DNA of 64,000 nucleotides from NCBI RefSeq assembly GCF_900105245.1, contig NZ_FNSZ01000001.1, positions 1,984,001-2,048,000 on the forward strand. Reading direction: 5' to 3'. The notes beneath the pieces were generated by a model. It made no database searches, was not told where the DNA came from, and saw only the letters and a program-made list of their open reading frames with translations. The DNA comes from Streptomyces sp. 1222.5. Lineage in GTDB: Bacteria > Actinomycetota > Actinomycetes > Streptomycetales > Streptomycetaceae. Position 1 is the first letter of the stretch; each line of letters opens with the position of its first letter. The translations under genes were made by a program, and so were the position numbers. Of the stretch, positions 36,206 through 46,715 are shown one piece after another.

Positions 36206-37453
36206 TCACGGCGCGTGGCCGGCGACGCGGAGGGCGTGGACGAGGTCCCAGTGGCGTTCGGAGGAGACGGCACGGGCCGCTTCCAGGAGGAGGGGGACGA
36301 GGCGGTCGGGGGCCTCGGCGACGCTCCGGGCGGCCTCTTCGGGGGTGCGCATGCGCACGTACGCGTCCAGCAGGGCCCGCACCTCCCGGCCGCGCCCCTC
36401 GCCCGCCAGCCGCAGCACGGCGGCGCCGATCTGCTCCGCCGGGCGCACCACGCCCTGCCTGAGCATCTGCCGGCCGTCGGCGTCCCGGCCGGCCCCGGCC
36501 AGCGCGTCGGCCGCGTCGACCAGGCGCTCGGCGGGCAGCGCGGCGGACTCCCACAGCAGGGTCGCCCAGTCGGCGCCGAGCCCCGCCCGGTGCAGGGCGT
36601 CCGCGAGCAGCGGGAGGCGGCCGGCGGGCCATCCCGTGGCCTCCACCAGCAACGCGTGCGCCTCCCCGCTGCGCCCCTGCGCCCGCAGCCGCGCCAGCCG
36701 CTCCACCGCGCGCTCGACGGCCTCGGCCGCCGCGTCGTCGACCGCCTCGACGGGGACCGGCACCGGCTCGGCCTCCGCCGCGGCCCCGGCGAACCGGGCT
36801 CCCCGCGGCGCGCGCCGCCCACCGCGAGGCTCCACCACCGGCACCGAGGTCTGCGGCACGGCCACCGCGGCGGCCTCGTCCCCGGCCAGCCCGGCGAACC
36901 GAGCACCGCCGCGACGGCGTCCGCGGGCCGCCGCCCCTTCCGCCGGCTTCCGCGCCGACTCCTCCAGACGCGACCGGAGTTCGGCGCAGCGGGCGGTGGC
37001 ACGGTCGTGGTCGTCCTGGGCCCAGGCGAGGTCGAGGCGCAGGGCTTCCGCCTGTTGCGGGGAGGCCGGCGCCGACAGCAGGCGGCTCAGTTCGGCCTTG
37101 CGTTCGGCGGCGTACCGCTGCTCCCCGAGCATGGCGTCGAGCCGGCCCGCCAGGGCGTCCCGGGCGCCCGGCCGGGCGTCGTACGCACCGGTCGCGGCGG
37201 TGTGCAGCGCGCGGGCCCGCTGCCGTTCGGCCGTCGCGGCGGCGGGGCCGTACGCCGCACCGAGGTCGTGGAGCAGCGCCTCCACCACGTCCCACGGCGG
37301 CACCTCCCGCCCGTCCAGGCAGGCCTGCATGCCCTCCGGGTCGCGCTGCCAGAAGACCGCGCTCCAGCCTCCGCCCTGGTCCAGGCGCGCCATGAGGCCG
37401 TCCAGGTAGCTCGCGAACTCCCGTACTCGATCGGGAAGTCGATCCCATGCCAT
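36206..37453 (-). CDS. Streptomyces UL36-like hypothetical protein with degenerate N-terminal HTH
   Basis: A 415-residue Ala/Arg-rich protein. Residues 1-70 (RDPEGMQACLDGREVPPWDV, then VEALLHDLG) look like the end of an XRE-type domain, where relatives read along the lines of TVSRYLSGKRVPPW. A predicted coiled coil follows (AERQRARALH to RCAELRSRLEESARKP), then a low-complexity linker with a repeated GARFAG motif, then a helical C-terminal half from about residue 245. Proteins of this kind are common in Streptomyces and often annotated as tegument UL36-like or hypothetical. Its role is unknown; a regulatory or scaffold function is possible. Confidence 0.6.
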   Translation of the reverse strand: MAWDRLPDRVREFASYLDGLMARLDQGGGWSAVFWQRDPEGMQACLDGREVPPWDVVEALLHDLGAAYGPAAATAERQRARALHTAATGAYDARPGARDALAGRLDAMLGEQRYAAERKAELSRLLSAPASPQQAEALRLDLAWAQDDHDRATARCAELRSRLEESARKPAEGAAARGRRRGGARFAGLAGDEAAAVAVPQTSVPVVEPRGGRRAPRGARFAGAAAEAEPVPVPVEAVDDAAAEAVERAVERLARLRAQGRSGEAHALLVEATGWPAGRLPLLADALHRAGLGADWATLLWESAALPAERLVDAADALAGAGRDADGRQMLRQGVVRPAEQIGAAVLRLAGEGRGREVRALLDAYVRMRTPEEAARSVAEAPDRLVPLLLEAARAVSSERHWDLVHALRVAGHAP

Positions 37454-37492
37454 CGCCCAGCTCCCGCCCGACTGCCAGCATTCCGGTCGGTA

Positions 37493-37513
37493 GGCAACAC
37501 CAGTTGTGTTACC
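37493..37513 (-). promoter_or_regulatory. Dyad upstream of the UL36-like gene
   Basis: AACAC-cagtt-GTGTT (37496-37510), flanked by GG and CC with one mismatch, lies 40-60 bases upstream of the UL36-like start. It is a plausible operator for an unknown regulator. Confidence 0.3.
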
Positions 37514-37589
37514 GGACTGCTACGCAGAGTTTTCGGGAAGCCTGCGGACGGCTCAGCATGGGGGGCCGGCCGGTGCGCGCACGGCCGCG

Positions 37590-37841
37590 TCAGACGACCA
37601 CGAGCGCGCACCGCTCGACGATGTCGTCCATCGACAGGCCGAGCACCCGGGCCAGCGCGGCCACCGTGAAGAACGCCGGAGTCGGCGCCCGCCCCGTCTC
37701 GATCTTGCGGATGGTCTCGGCCGACACGCCGGCCTCGGCGGCGACCTCGGGCATGCTCCGGCCGCCGCGCGCCTCGCGCAGCAGCTGCCCGAGCCGCTCG
37801 CCGCGTTCACGCTCTTCGGGGGTGAGAGGGGTGCGCACCAT
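37590..37841 (-). CDS. XRE-family helix-turn-helix regulator
   Basis: An 83-residue protein that is essentially one XRE/Cro-type DNA-binding domain: SMPEVAAEAGVSAETIRKIE is the helix-turn-helix, followed by TPAFFTVAALARVLGLSMDD. The ATG at 37839-37841 has no Shine-Dalgarno sequence, but TAGAAT stands nine to fourteen bases upstream as a -10 element, so the mRNA may be leaderless. It diverges from the methionine aminopeptidase gene with 63 bases between starts, which hold a repeated ATACCG motif. Autoregulation and control of the peptidase gene are inferred. Confidence 0.9.
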   Translation of the reverse strand: MVRTPLTPEERERGERLGQLLREARGGRSMPEVAAEAGVSAETIRKIETGRAPTPAFFTVAALARVLGLSMDDIVERCALVVV

Positions 37842-37848
37842 GGAACCG

Positions 37849-37897
37849 ATTCTAATACCGCCCCTCGGCACGGCACCCATTCAAATACCGGTATAGT
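37849..37897. promoter_or_regulatory. Shared operator/promoter of the XRE and methionine aminopeptidase genes
   Basis: ATTCTAATACCG (37849-37860) and ATTCAAATACCG (37879-37890) match at 11 of 12 bases, 30 apart. The second runs into the palindrome ATACCGGTAT (37885-37894). TATAGT (37892-37897) is a good -10 for the peptidase gene, only seven bases before its ATG, implying a leaderless transcript. The AT-rich segment stands out sharply from its surroundings. The XRE protein next to it is the likely ligand. Confidence 0.6.
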
Positions 37898-37904
37898 AAT
37901 TGGC

Positions 37905-38681
37905 ATGGTGGAGTTGAAGACGGACGCATCGATCGACGCGATGCACGCGGCGGGCCAGGTCGTCGGGCGGGCCCTCACGGCCGTACGGCAGGCCGCGCAC
38001 GTGGGTGTCTCCCTGCTGGAGCTGGACGAGATCGCACGGGAGGTGTTGCGCGAGGCGGGGGCGTCGTCGCCGTTCCTCGGCTATCGCCCCTCCTTCGCGC
38101 CGACCCCCTTCCCAGCGGTGATCTGCGCGTCGGTCAACGACGCGATCGTGCACGGCATCCCGACCCGGTACCGGCTCCGCGACGGCGATCTGCTCTCCGT
38201 CGACTGCGGCGCCGAGCTGGACGGCTGGGCCGGCGACTCGGCCGTCAGCTTCGTGGTGGGCCGTCCGCGGGCGGCCGACCTCCGGCTGGTCGACACCGCC
38301 GAGCGGGCACTGGCGGCGGGGATCGAGGCGGCCGTGCCCGGCAACCGCATCGGCGACATCGCGCACGCCGTCGGCAGCGTGTGCCGTACGGCCGGCTACG
38401 GCATCCCGCAGGGCTTCGGCGGTCACGGTGTGGGCCGCCGTATGCACGAGGACCCCGAGGTGCCGAACGAGGGCCGCCCCGGACGCGGTCTCCCCCTCCG
38501 CCCCGGCATGGTCATCGCCATCGAGCCCATGCTGATCGCCGGCGGCAAGGACCACTACTACGAGGCCGACGACGGCTGGACCCTGCGCACGACCGACGGC
38601 TCCCGCGCGGCCCACGCCGAGCACACCGTGGCCGTCACGGAGTCCGGCCCCCGCATCCTGACGGCACGGGAAGCCCTCTGA
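37905..38681 (+). CDS. map: Type I methionyl aminopeptidase
   Basis: A 258-residue enzyme that removes the initiator Met from nascent proteins. The five metal ligands are visible: the Asp pair in SVDCGAELDGWAGDSAVSF, His in GGHGVGRRMHEDP, Glu in MVIAIEPML and Glu in HAEHTVAVT. His in NDAIVHGIP is the substrate-site His. The ATG at 37905 lacks a ribosome binding site and lies seven bases after a TATAGT -10, so leaderless translation is likely. Streptomyces usually carry more than one map; this regulated copy, divergent from an XRE gene, may be the conditional one. Confidence 0.92.
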   Translation: MVELKTDASIDAMHAAGQVVGRALTAVRQAAHVGVSLLELDEIAREVLREAGASSPFLGYRPSFAPTPFPAVICASVNDAIVHGIPTRYRLRDGDLLSVDCGAELDGWAGDSAVSFVVGRPRAADLRLVDTAERALAAGIEAAVPGNRIGDIAHAVGSVCRTAGYGIPQGFGGHGVGRRMHEDPEVPNEGRPGRGLPLRPGMVIAIEPMLIAGGKDHYYEADDGWTLRTTDGSRAAHAEHTVAVTESGPRILTAREAL

Positions 38682-39076
38682 CCGGGCCGGCGCGGGAACC
38701 GTCAGCCCTCACCTCGACCGGCACGGGAGATCCTCGTGCCGCACGGGAGACCCACGCGCGGCGCGGAATCGGTCCCTGACCCGAGCGGCCCGGACGCCTC
38801 CCCGCCCGGTGGACGCCCGGCCGAGCCGGCAGCGACCCCCGCCCCGGCCGCGCGGAAAGACCTCGCCCCCGGCCCCCCCCCGGCCCCGCCCGAGGGACAC
38901 GCGACACCCTCCGCCCCGCGGGCCACGGGCCCCTCCCCAGGGGCGGCGGACGGAACGGGCATCCCCTCCCGAAGGCGAACATGCCCACCCCCACGGATCG
39001 TGACATCGTGGGCATGAGCAACCCGCTCCTGGGCTACCCGGCCGCTCCGCTTGTCGTCAGCGAAGGAACCCATGCC
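38682..39076. other. Intergenic region between map and the ClpC-like gene
   Basis: This 395-base stretch contains a hairpin (38720-38740) formed by GGCACG/CGTGCC and GGA/TCC with one bulged base, a probable map terminator. CACGGGAGA occurs twice (38722 and 38742). The rest is extremely GC- and C-rich, with a run of nine C at about 38873. The ClpC-like ribosome binding site GAAGGAA lies at the right end. I find no coding frame I would support. Confidence 0.5.
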
Positions 39077-41617
<2,541 letters not shown>

Positions 41618-41623
41618 GGGACA

Positions 41624-41655
41624 CGGCGCCGCGCCCCGGCGGGGGCACGGCGCCG
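41624..41655. terminator. Hairpin between convergent ClpC-like and secreted GGT genes
   Basis: CGGCGCC (41624-41630) pairs with GGCGCCG (41649-41655), and CCCC with GGGG inside, around a three-base loop with a small internal bulge. It begins seven bases after the ClpC-like stop. Confidence 0.6.
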
Positions 41656-41691
41656 CGTGGCGCCCTGACTCCGACTTCGGCGTGCCGGGCC

Positions 41692-43494
41692 CTAGCGCGC
41701 CGGACGCACGACCATCGCCGAGCCGCCGCCGCGCCGTACCTTCTCGGCGGCGGCCAGCCACTTCCCGTCGGGCAGCCGCTGCACACCGGTGGCCGCGCCG
41801 ATCTCCGGGTTGAGTTTGAAGCTGTGCCCGATCGCCTCCAGCCGGGACCGCAGGTCGCTGTTGTAGAGGGCCGGCTCCAGCTCGGTCTGGGCCGCGTTGC
41901 GCTGGCTGGCGCGGGGTGCGGCGATCGCGTCGACCAGGGGCAGCCGCCGATCCACGAACCCGGTGAGCGTCTGCAGCACGGTGGTGATGATCGTCGCGCC
42001 GCCGGGTGAACCGAGCGCCACGACGGGCCGGTTGTGCCCGTCGAGGACGATCGTCGGCGAGATGGACGAGCGGGGCCGCTTGCCCGGTCCCGGCAGGTTC
42101 GGGTCGTGCACGGCGGGGTTGGCCGGGGTGAAGGAGAAGTCGGTCAGCTCGTTGTTGAGCAGGAAGCCGCGGCCGGGCACGGTGATGCCGCTGCCGCCGG
42201 TCTGCTCGATGGTGAGCGTGTAGGCGACGACGTTGCCCCACTTGTCGGCCACGGTCAGGTGGGTGGTGTTCTCGCCCTCGTAGGTCGTGGGCGCCGTCGT
42301 ACCGCCCTTGCCGCAGGCCGCCGGGTGACGCGGGTCGCCGGGGGCGAGCGGGCTGGTGAGGACGGCGTCGTCCTTGATCAGGCAGGCGCGGGAGTCGGCG
42401 AACCGCTGCGACAGCAGCTCTTTCGTCGGTACGTCCTCGAAGGCGGGGTCGCCGGCCCAGCGCCCCCGGTCGGCGAAGGCGATGCGGCTCGCCTCGATGA
42501 AGTGGTGCAGGTACTGCACCTCGTCCGCCTTCGAAAGGTCGCTGTTCTCCAGGATGTTGAGGGCCTCGCCGACCGTCGTGCCGCCGGAGGAGGAGGGTGC
42601 GATGGAGTACACGTTCAGGCCGCGGTACGACGTCCTGGTGGGTGCCTGGAGCTTGGCGCGGTAGACGGCGAGGTCCTTCTCGGCCAGCTTGCCCGGGCGG
42701 GCGTTCCAGCCGGAGGCGGGGTCGACCGGCGGGTGCTCGACCGTCTTGACGATGTCGTCGCCGATGTCCCCGCGGTAGATCGCGTCGACGCCCTCGCGGC
42801 CGAGCTGCTCGTAGGTGCGGGCGAGTTCGGGGTTCTTCAGCGTGGAGCCGACCTCGGGGAGCCGTCCGTTCGGCAGGAACAGCCGGGCGGTGTCGGGGAA
42901 GTAGCGGAACCGGGTCTCGTTGGACGCGGTCTGGGAGCGGAAGGTGTCGTCCACCGTGAAGCCGTCGCGGGCGATCCGCTCGGCGGGCCGCAGGACGGTA
43001 CGGAGCTTCTCGCTGCCCCACCGGTCCAGTGCCGTCTGCCAGGTGGCGGGGGTGCCCGGGGTGCCGACGCTCAGGCCGCTGCTGACGGCGTCGGAGAAGG
43101 CGAGCGGCTTGCCGTTCTCCGTGAAGAGGTCGGAGTCGGCGCTGAGCGGTGCGGTCTCACGGCCGTCGACCGTGTGCACCGTACGGGTCTTGGCGTCGTA
43201 GTAGACGAAGTAGCCGCCTCCGCCGACGCCGGCGGAGTAGGGCTCGGTGACGCCGAGGGCGGCGGCCGTGGCGACGGCCGCGTCGACCGCGTTGCCGCCG
43301 TGCTTGAGGACGTCGATGCCGGCGGCGGAGGCGTCCGCGTCGACGCTGGAGACGGCTCCGCCGTAGCCGACCGCCACGGGGACCTTGGCGGGCCTGCCGT
43401 CCGTCGCCACCGCGGGCGGCGCCGTCGCGCCCGCCGACACCACGACGGCCGAGACCGCCAGAACCACGAGTTTCCGGGTACCAGGACGACCCAT
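41692..43494 (-). CDS. ggt: Secreted gamma-glutamyltransferase
   Basis: A 600-residue precursor of glutathione hydrolase/gamma-glutamyltransferase. Residues 1-30 form a signal peptide ending near PPAVA. VLKHGGNAVDAAVATAAALG is the N-terminal signature. The autocatalytic Thr is T410 in GENTTHLTVADKWGN, splitting a large and a small subunit. SPTIVLDG and ALGSPGGATIITTVLQ complete the family blocks. GGGAGG lies six bases before the ATG at 43492-43494. It would act outside the cell on glutathione-like or gamma-glutamyl compounds; Streptomyces make mycothiol instead, so peptide scavenging is likelier. Confidence 0.93.
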   Translation of the reverse strand: MGRPGTRKLVVLAVSAVVVSAGATAPPAVATDGRPAKVPVAVGYGGAVSSVDADASAAGIDVLKHGGNAVDAAVATAAALGVTEPYSAGVGGGGYFVYYDAKTRTVHTVDGRETAPLSADSDLFTENGKPLAFSDAVSSGLSVGTPGTPATWQTALDRWGSEKLRTVLRPAERIARDGFTVDDTFRSQTASNETRFRYFPDTARLFLPNGRLPEVGSTLKNPELARTYEQLGREGVDAIYRGDIGDDIVKTVEHPPVDPASGWNARPGKLAEKDLAVYRAKLQAPTRTSYRGLNVYSIAPSSSGGTTVGEALNILENSDLSKADEVQYLHHFIEASRIAFADRGRWAGDPAFEDVPTKELLSQRFADSRACLIKDDAVLTSPLAPGDPRHPAACGKGGTTAPTTYEGENTTHLTVADKWGNVVAYTLTIEQTGGSGITVPGRGFLLNNELTDFSFTPANPAVHDPNLPGPGKRPRSSISPTIVLDGHNRPVVALGSPGGATIITTVLQTLTGFVDRRLPLVDAIAAPRASQRNAAQTELEPALYNSDLRSRLEAIGHSFKLNPEIGAATGVQRLPDGKWLAAAEKVRRGGGSAMVVRPAR

Positions 43495-43636
43495 GCGTAC
43501 CTCCCGTCGGGACAGTCCGCGCAGCGTAACCAGATCGCCGTAGTACCGACAGTACGCCTCGGTGGCCTGCCACACGACCGTCACACGTCGAACACGGGTA
43601 CGTACCGGCCGCCCGGGCCCGCTACCATGCGCGGCC

Positions 43637-44383
43637 ATGAACGACGACGTGCGCAACATCGTTTTGGGCGTCATCGCGGCGGGTGTCTCCGCCTCGCTGG
43701 GCTGGGTCGCCCGTACCTGTCTGTGGCGGCGAAGACTGCGGCGCAAGCAGGTCTTCTTCGGGCTGCCGGACCACTCCGAGTCGCTGCTGGTGGTCAACCG
43801 CAACGCGGGCGGGCCCGAGTTGTCGGTGATGCGGCACGACGTGTTCGCCCTGCTGGAGCTCTCCGCCCTCATCAAGGACTGCAACGCGCACGCGCAGGTC
43901 GTCGCGCACGACGCAACCCAGCAGGGGTTCGGCGAGCGCACGGAGTTCTGCCTCGGCGGTCCCGCCTCGAACCGCCGGATGGCGGCCCATCTCTCCTCAC
44001 TGCTGCCGGGTGTCCGCATCAACGTCGAGGCGGAGGCGGGGCCGGAGCTCGGCGCCTTCAGGATCGGCGGGAACGACTACCGGATGGAGAGCGGGAAGAG
44101 CGAGTACGTTCTGCTGGCCCGGCTGACCGCGGGCGGACGGCACGACGCCCGTCCGGTGTTCCTCTTCTGCGGCCAGCGGGCCATCACCAACCAGGCCGCA
44201 ACCCGCTATCTCGCCCGGCACCACGAGCGGCTGGCCCGCAAGCACGGCGCCGGCTCCTTCGTGCTGCTGCTGAAGGTGGTCAACTCGCAGGCGTACGGCC
44301 CGGATGTGGTCGAGCTGGTCGCCGATGTGACGCGGGCGGCGCAGACGCCGGTGCCGGAACCGGCCGCGACGGGCGCGGCCTAG
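43637..44383 (+). CDS. Hypothetical protein with N-terminal membrane anchor
   Basis: A 248-residue protein. Residues 6-27 (NIVLGVIAAGVSASLGWVA) form one membrane helix, followed by a basic patch RRRLRRK, so the bulk is probably cytoplasmic. The soluble part contains SESLLVVNRNAGGPELSVMR, RTEFCLGGPASNRRMAAHL and VFLFCGQRAITNQAATRYLA, patterns I recognise from conserved Streptomyces hypothetical proteins of unknown role. The FCLGGPASNRRM stretch resembles a nucleotide- or sugar-binding turn, but I would not assign an activity. Confidence 0.7.
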   Translation: MNDDVRNIVLGVIAAGVSASLGWVARTCLWRRRLRRKQVFFGLPDHSESLLVVNRNAGGPELSVMRHDVFALLELSALIKDCNAHAQVVAHDATQQGFGERTEFCLGGPASNRRMAAHLSSLLPGVRINVEAEAGPELGAFRIGGNDYRMESGKSEYVLLARLTAGGRHDARPVFLFCGQRAITNQAATRYLARHHERLARKHGAGSFVLLLKVVNSQAYGPDVVELVADVTRAAQTPVPEPAATGAA

Positions 44384-44409
44384 GGTCCCGGGCGACCGCT
44401 GCGGCGTCG

Positions 44410-44682
44410 TCAGACCGTCGGGAATCCGCCGGAGTTGCGCACCTCGGACAGCGCCTTCTTGATGGTGACCTTCGCGAAGTAGCCGGCGCCGAAGAATATG
44501 CACTGGACGACGTACCAGAACTTCTCGGCCCCGGTCATCTCCACCAGCCCGTACTCGCTCAGGGCCTTCTTCACCGGGACCTTCTGCATGTAGGCGGCGC
44601 CGAAGTAGATGCAGCCCAGGATGTACCAGAACTTCTCCGCGGAGGTGGTGGTGCCCTGACCGAGGTACTGCCGTTCCGACAT
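44410..44682 (-). CDS. 90-residue protein made of a tandem aromatic module
   Basis: The protein has two copies of one module, residues 15-43 (AEKFWYILGCIYFGAAYMQK, then VPVKKALSE) and 52-80 (AEKFWYVVQCIFFGAGYFAK, then VTIKKALSE). They match at 20 of 29 positions with a period of 37 residues. Each has a hydrophobic core of 14-16 residues, one Cys, and a KKALSE end, so it may lie in or on the membrane as two short amphipathic or re-entrant helices. I know no named family. It is convergent with the preceding hypothetical gene and has its own long upstream region. Confidence 0.75.
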   Translation of the reverse strand: MSERQYLGQGTTTSAEKFWYILGCIYFGAAYMQKVPVKKALSEYGLVEMTGAEKFWYVVQCIFFGAGYFAKVTIKKALSEVRNSGGFPTV

Positions 44683-45101
44683 GACGTGCCCTGCCTTTCG
44701 ATGACAACGGGGTGACTGAGGATCCGGGGGCGGTACGCGCCGGTCCGGACCCTTGCGGGCAGGCTCGGGCAGCAGTCGCGCCGGCGCGGACGCGCGGCGG
44801 CATGCTGAAGCACGAGTGGAGAATGGCGTGATACGCACTTGTCACGGTGCTGGTCGTCGTGACGACCAGCCGCCCCCGGATGCGCAAGCGGCAGCATAGG
44901 GCAAGAGATCTTGGTCGTCACATCGGTTCTCCGGGGCGCCCCCGCGCACCCCGCCCGGCGCGTCCGGATCGAGGCCGGCCCTCAACAGTCCCGCCGATCA
45001 ACAATCTTTACCCGCACGTAACTTACCGACGGGTTACTTGCGGTAAGTCGACACGGTTACCGTCGGGTCACTTTGCACTGGACCAAGTGAAGGAGTGACC
45101 C
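44683..45101. other. Divergent intergenic region between the tandem-module and CocE-like genes
   Basis: This 419-base gap carries promoters for both genes. The right end is AT-richer and contains the repeats at 45021-45073 and the GAAGGAG ribosome binding site of the hydrolase. I see no coding frame. Confidence 0.5.
45021..45073 (+). promoter_or_regulatory. Repeated TTACCGnCGGGTnACTT operator ahead of the CocE-like gene
   Basis: TTACCGACGGGTTACTT (45023-45039) and TTACCGTCGGGTCACTT (45057-45073) match at 15 of 17 bases, 34 apart. The first is also embedded in an inverted repeat ACTTACCG (45021-45028) / CGGTAAGT (45041-45048). Such TTAC-ACnnGT-type sites are often bound by TetR-family repressors of acyl metabolism. 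The second copy ends about 28 bases before the ATG. Confidence 0.5.
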
Positions 45102-46667
45102 ATGGGACATGGCCGCACCCCCCTGCGCACCGCCGCCGCGGGAGCCGTCTCGGCCGCGCTGATCGCCGGCACCGTCGTCGGCCTCGCGCCGGCCGCCCAA
45201 GCCGCCCCGGCCGTCCGCTTCGTCGACATCACCGGCGACGGCGGCACCGTACTGAAGGCCAACGTCCTCACGCCCGCGGGCGCCGACGGCACGCGCGACT
45301 ACCCGCTCGTCGTGCTGCCCACGAGTTGGGGCCTGCCCCAGATCGAGTACCTCGCGCAGGCCCAGAAGCTCGCCGACTCCGGCTACGTGGTGCTCACGTA
45401 CAACGTCCGCGGCTTCTGGCAGTCCGGCGGGCAGATAGAAGTGGCCGGTCCGCCCGACATAGCGGACGCCTCCAAGGTCATCGACTGGGCCCTCGCGCAC
45501 ACACCGGCCGACCCGCAACGCGTCGGCATGGCGGGGGTGTCGTACGGCGCCGGGATCAGCCTGCTCGCCGCCGCCCACGACAAGCGCATCAAGGCCGTGG
45601 CCGCGCTCAGCGGCTGGGCGGACCTGATCGACTCCATCTACTCCGGCCGCACCCAGCACGTCCAGGCGGCGGCCGTGCTGGACGGGGCGGGCACCCTCAC
45701 CGGCCGCGAGAGTCCGGAGCTGCGGGAGATCTTCGACAACCTCTACGCCTCGGACCTGTCCAAGGAACAGCAGATGATCGACTGGGGGAGGAAACGTTCC
45801 GCCGGGACCTACGTCGACCAGCTGAACAGCAACGGCGCCGCCGTCATGCTGGCCAACGCCTGGGGCGACACGGTCTTTCCCGCCAACCAGTACGCCGGCT
45901 TCTACGAGAAGCTGACCGGCCCCAAGCGGCTGGAGCTGCGCCCCGGCGACCACGCGACCGCCGAACTGACGGGCCTGTTCGGACTGCCCAACGACGTGTG
46001 GACGGACACGGAGCGCTGGTTCGACCACTACCTCAGGGGCGCCAACAACGGCATCGACCGCGAGCAGCCGGTCCAGCTGAAGTCCCGTAGCGCGGGGGGA
46101 TACGAGGGCTACCCGGACTGGAAGTCGGTCGGCGCCACCCGGCGGAAGATCGCGCTCGCGGGCTCCACCACCATCCACGCCAACGTCGACTCGGGTGCGG
46201 ACGGCGGGATCGTCTTCCTCTCCAGCATCCTCGACCAGGTCGCCCAGCTGCCGCCGATCGCCTCGATGCCGCTGCTGCCGCGCCGCTGGGCGGCCGTCTG
46301 GCAGTCGGAGCGGTACGGCACGGCCCAGCAGGTGCGCGGCACGGCACTCCTGCACACCACGCTCACCCCGACCAAGGAGAGCGGCACCCTCGTCGCGTAC
46401 CTGTACGACGTGGGTCCGCTCGGTATCGGCAAGCTGGTCACCCACGCGCCCCTGAGCTGGCACGGGCGGACGCCGGGCGAGCCGTTCCGTGTCGACCTGG
46501 ACCTGTTCTCCACGGCCTACGACGTCCCCGCCGGGCACCGTCTCGCCGTCGTGGTCGACACGGTGGACCCGCTCTACACCGAGCACAACCCGTCCGGCGC
46601 GCAGCTGACCTTCTCCTCGCCCTCGGACGACCCGTCGTACGTGTCCGTCCCGTTGCGCGAGCAGTGA
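45102..46667 (+). CDS. Secreted CocE/NonD-family (X-Pro dipeptidyl-peptidase S15-like) hydrolase
   Basis: A 521-residue exported alpha/beta hydrolase. Residues 1-36 form a signal peptide ending AAQAA. The nucleophile is Ser147 in AGVSYGAGISLLA, the acid probably the Asp of ANAWGDTVFPANQ, and the His lies in RPGDHATAEL. The C-terminal 200 residues form the jelly-roll domain of the family, with HRLAVVVDTVDPLY. Family members cleave X-Pro dipeptides, cocaine-like esters or acylated antibiotics. GAAGGAG precedes the ATG. A repeated operator suggests tight control. Confidence 0.9.
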   Translation: MGHGRTPLRTAAAGAVSAALIAGTVVGLAPAAQAAPAVRFVDITGDGGTVLKANVLTPAGADGTRDYPLVVLPTSWGLPQIEYLAQAQKLADSGYVVLTYNVRGFWQSGGQIEVAGPPDIADASKVIDWALAHTPADPQRVGMAGVSYGAGISLLAAAHDKRIKAVAALSGWADLIDSIYSGRTQHVQAAAVLDGAGTLTGRESPELREIFDNLYASDLSKEQQMIDWGRKRSAGTYVDQLNSNGAAVMLANAWGDTVFPANQYAGFYEKLTGPKRLELRPGDHATAELTGLFGLPNDVWTDTERWFDHYLRGANNGIDREQPVQLKSRSAGGYEGYPDWKSVGATRRKIALAGSTTIHANVDSGADGGIVFLSSILDQVAQLPPIASMPLLPRRWAAVWQSERYGTAQQVRGTALLHTTLTPTKESGTLVAYLYDVGPLGIGKLVTHAPLSWHGRTPGEPFRVDLDLFSTAYDVPAGHRLAVVVDTVDPLYTEHNPSGAQLTFSSPSDDPSYVSVPLREQ

Positions 46668-46715
46668 TCTCCGGCTGCCGCCGGACGAGCCTGGCCCGTG
46701 TGAACTGCCGCCCCC

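Noticed and set aside
41621..41660. Direct repeat CACGGCGCCGCG as a mobile element mark
   Set aside because: The core CGGCGCCG is self-complementary, and the two copies form the arms of a terminator hairpin between convergent genes.
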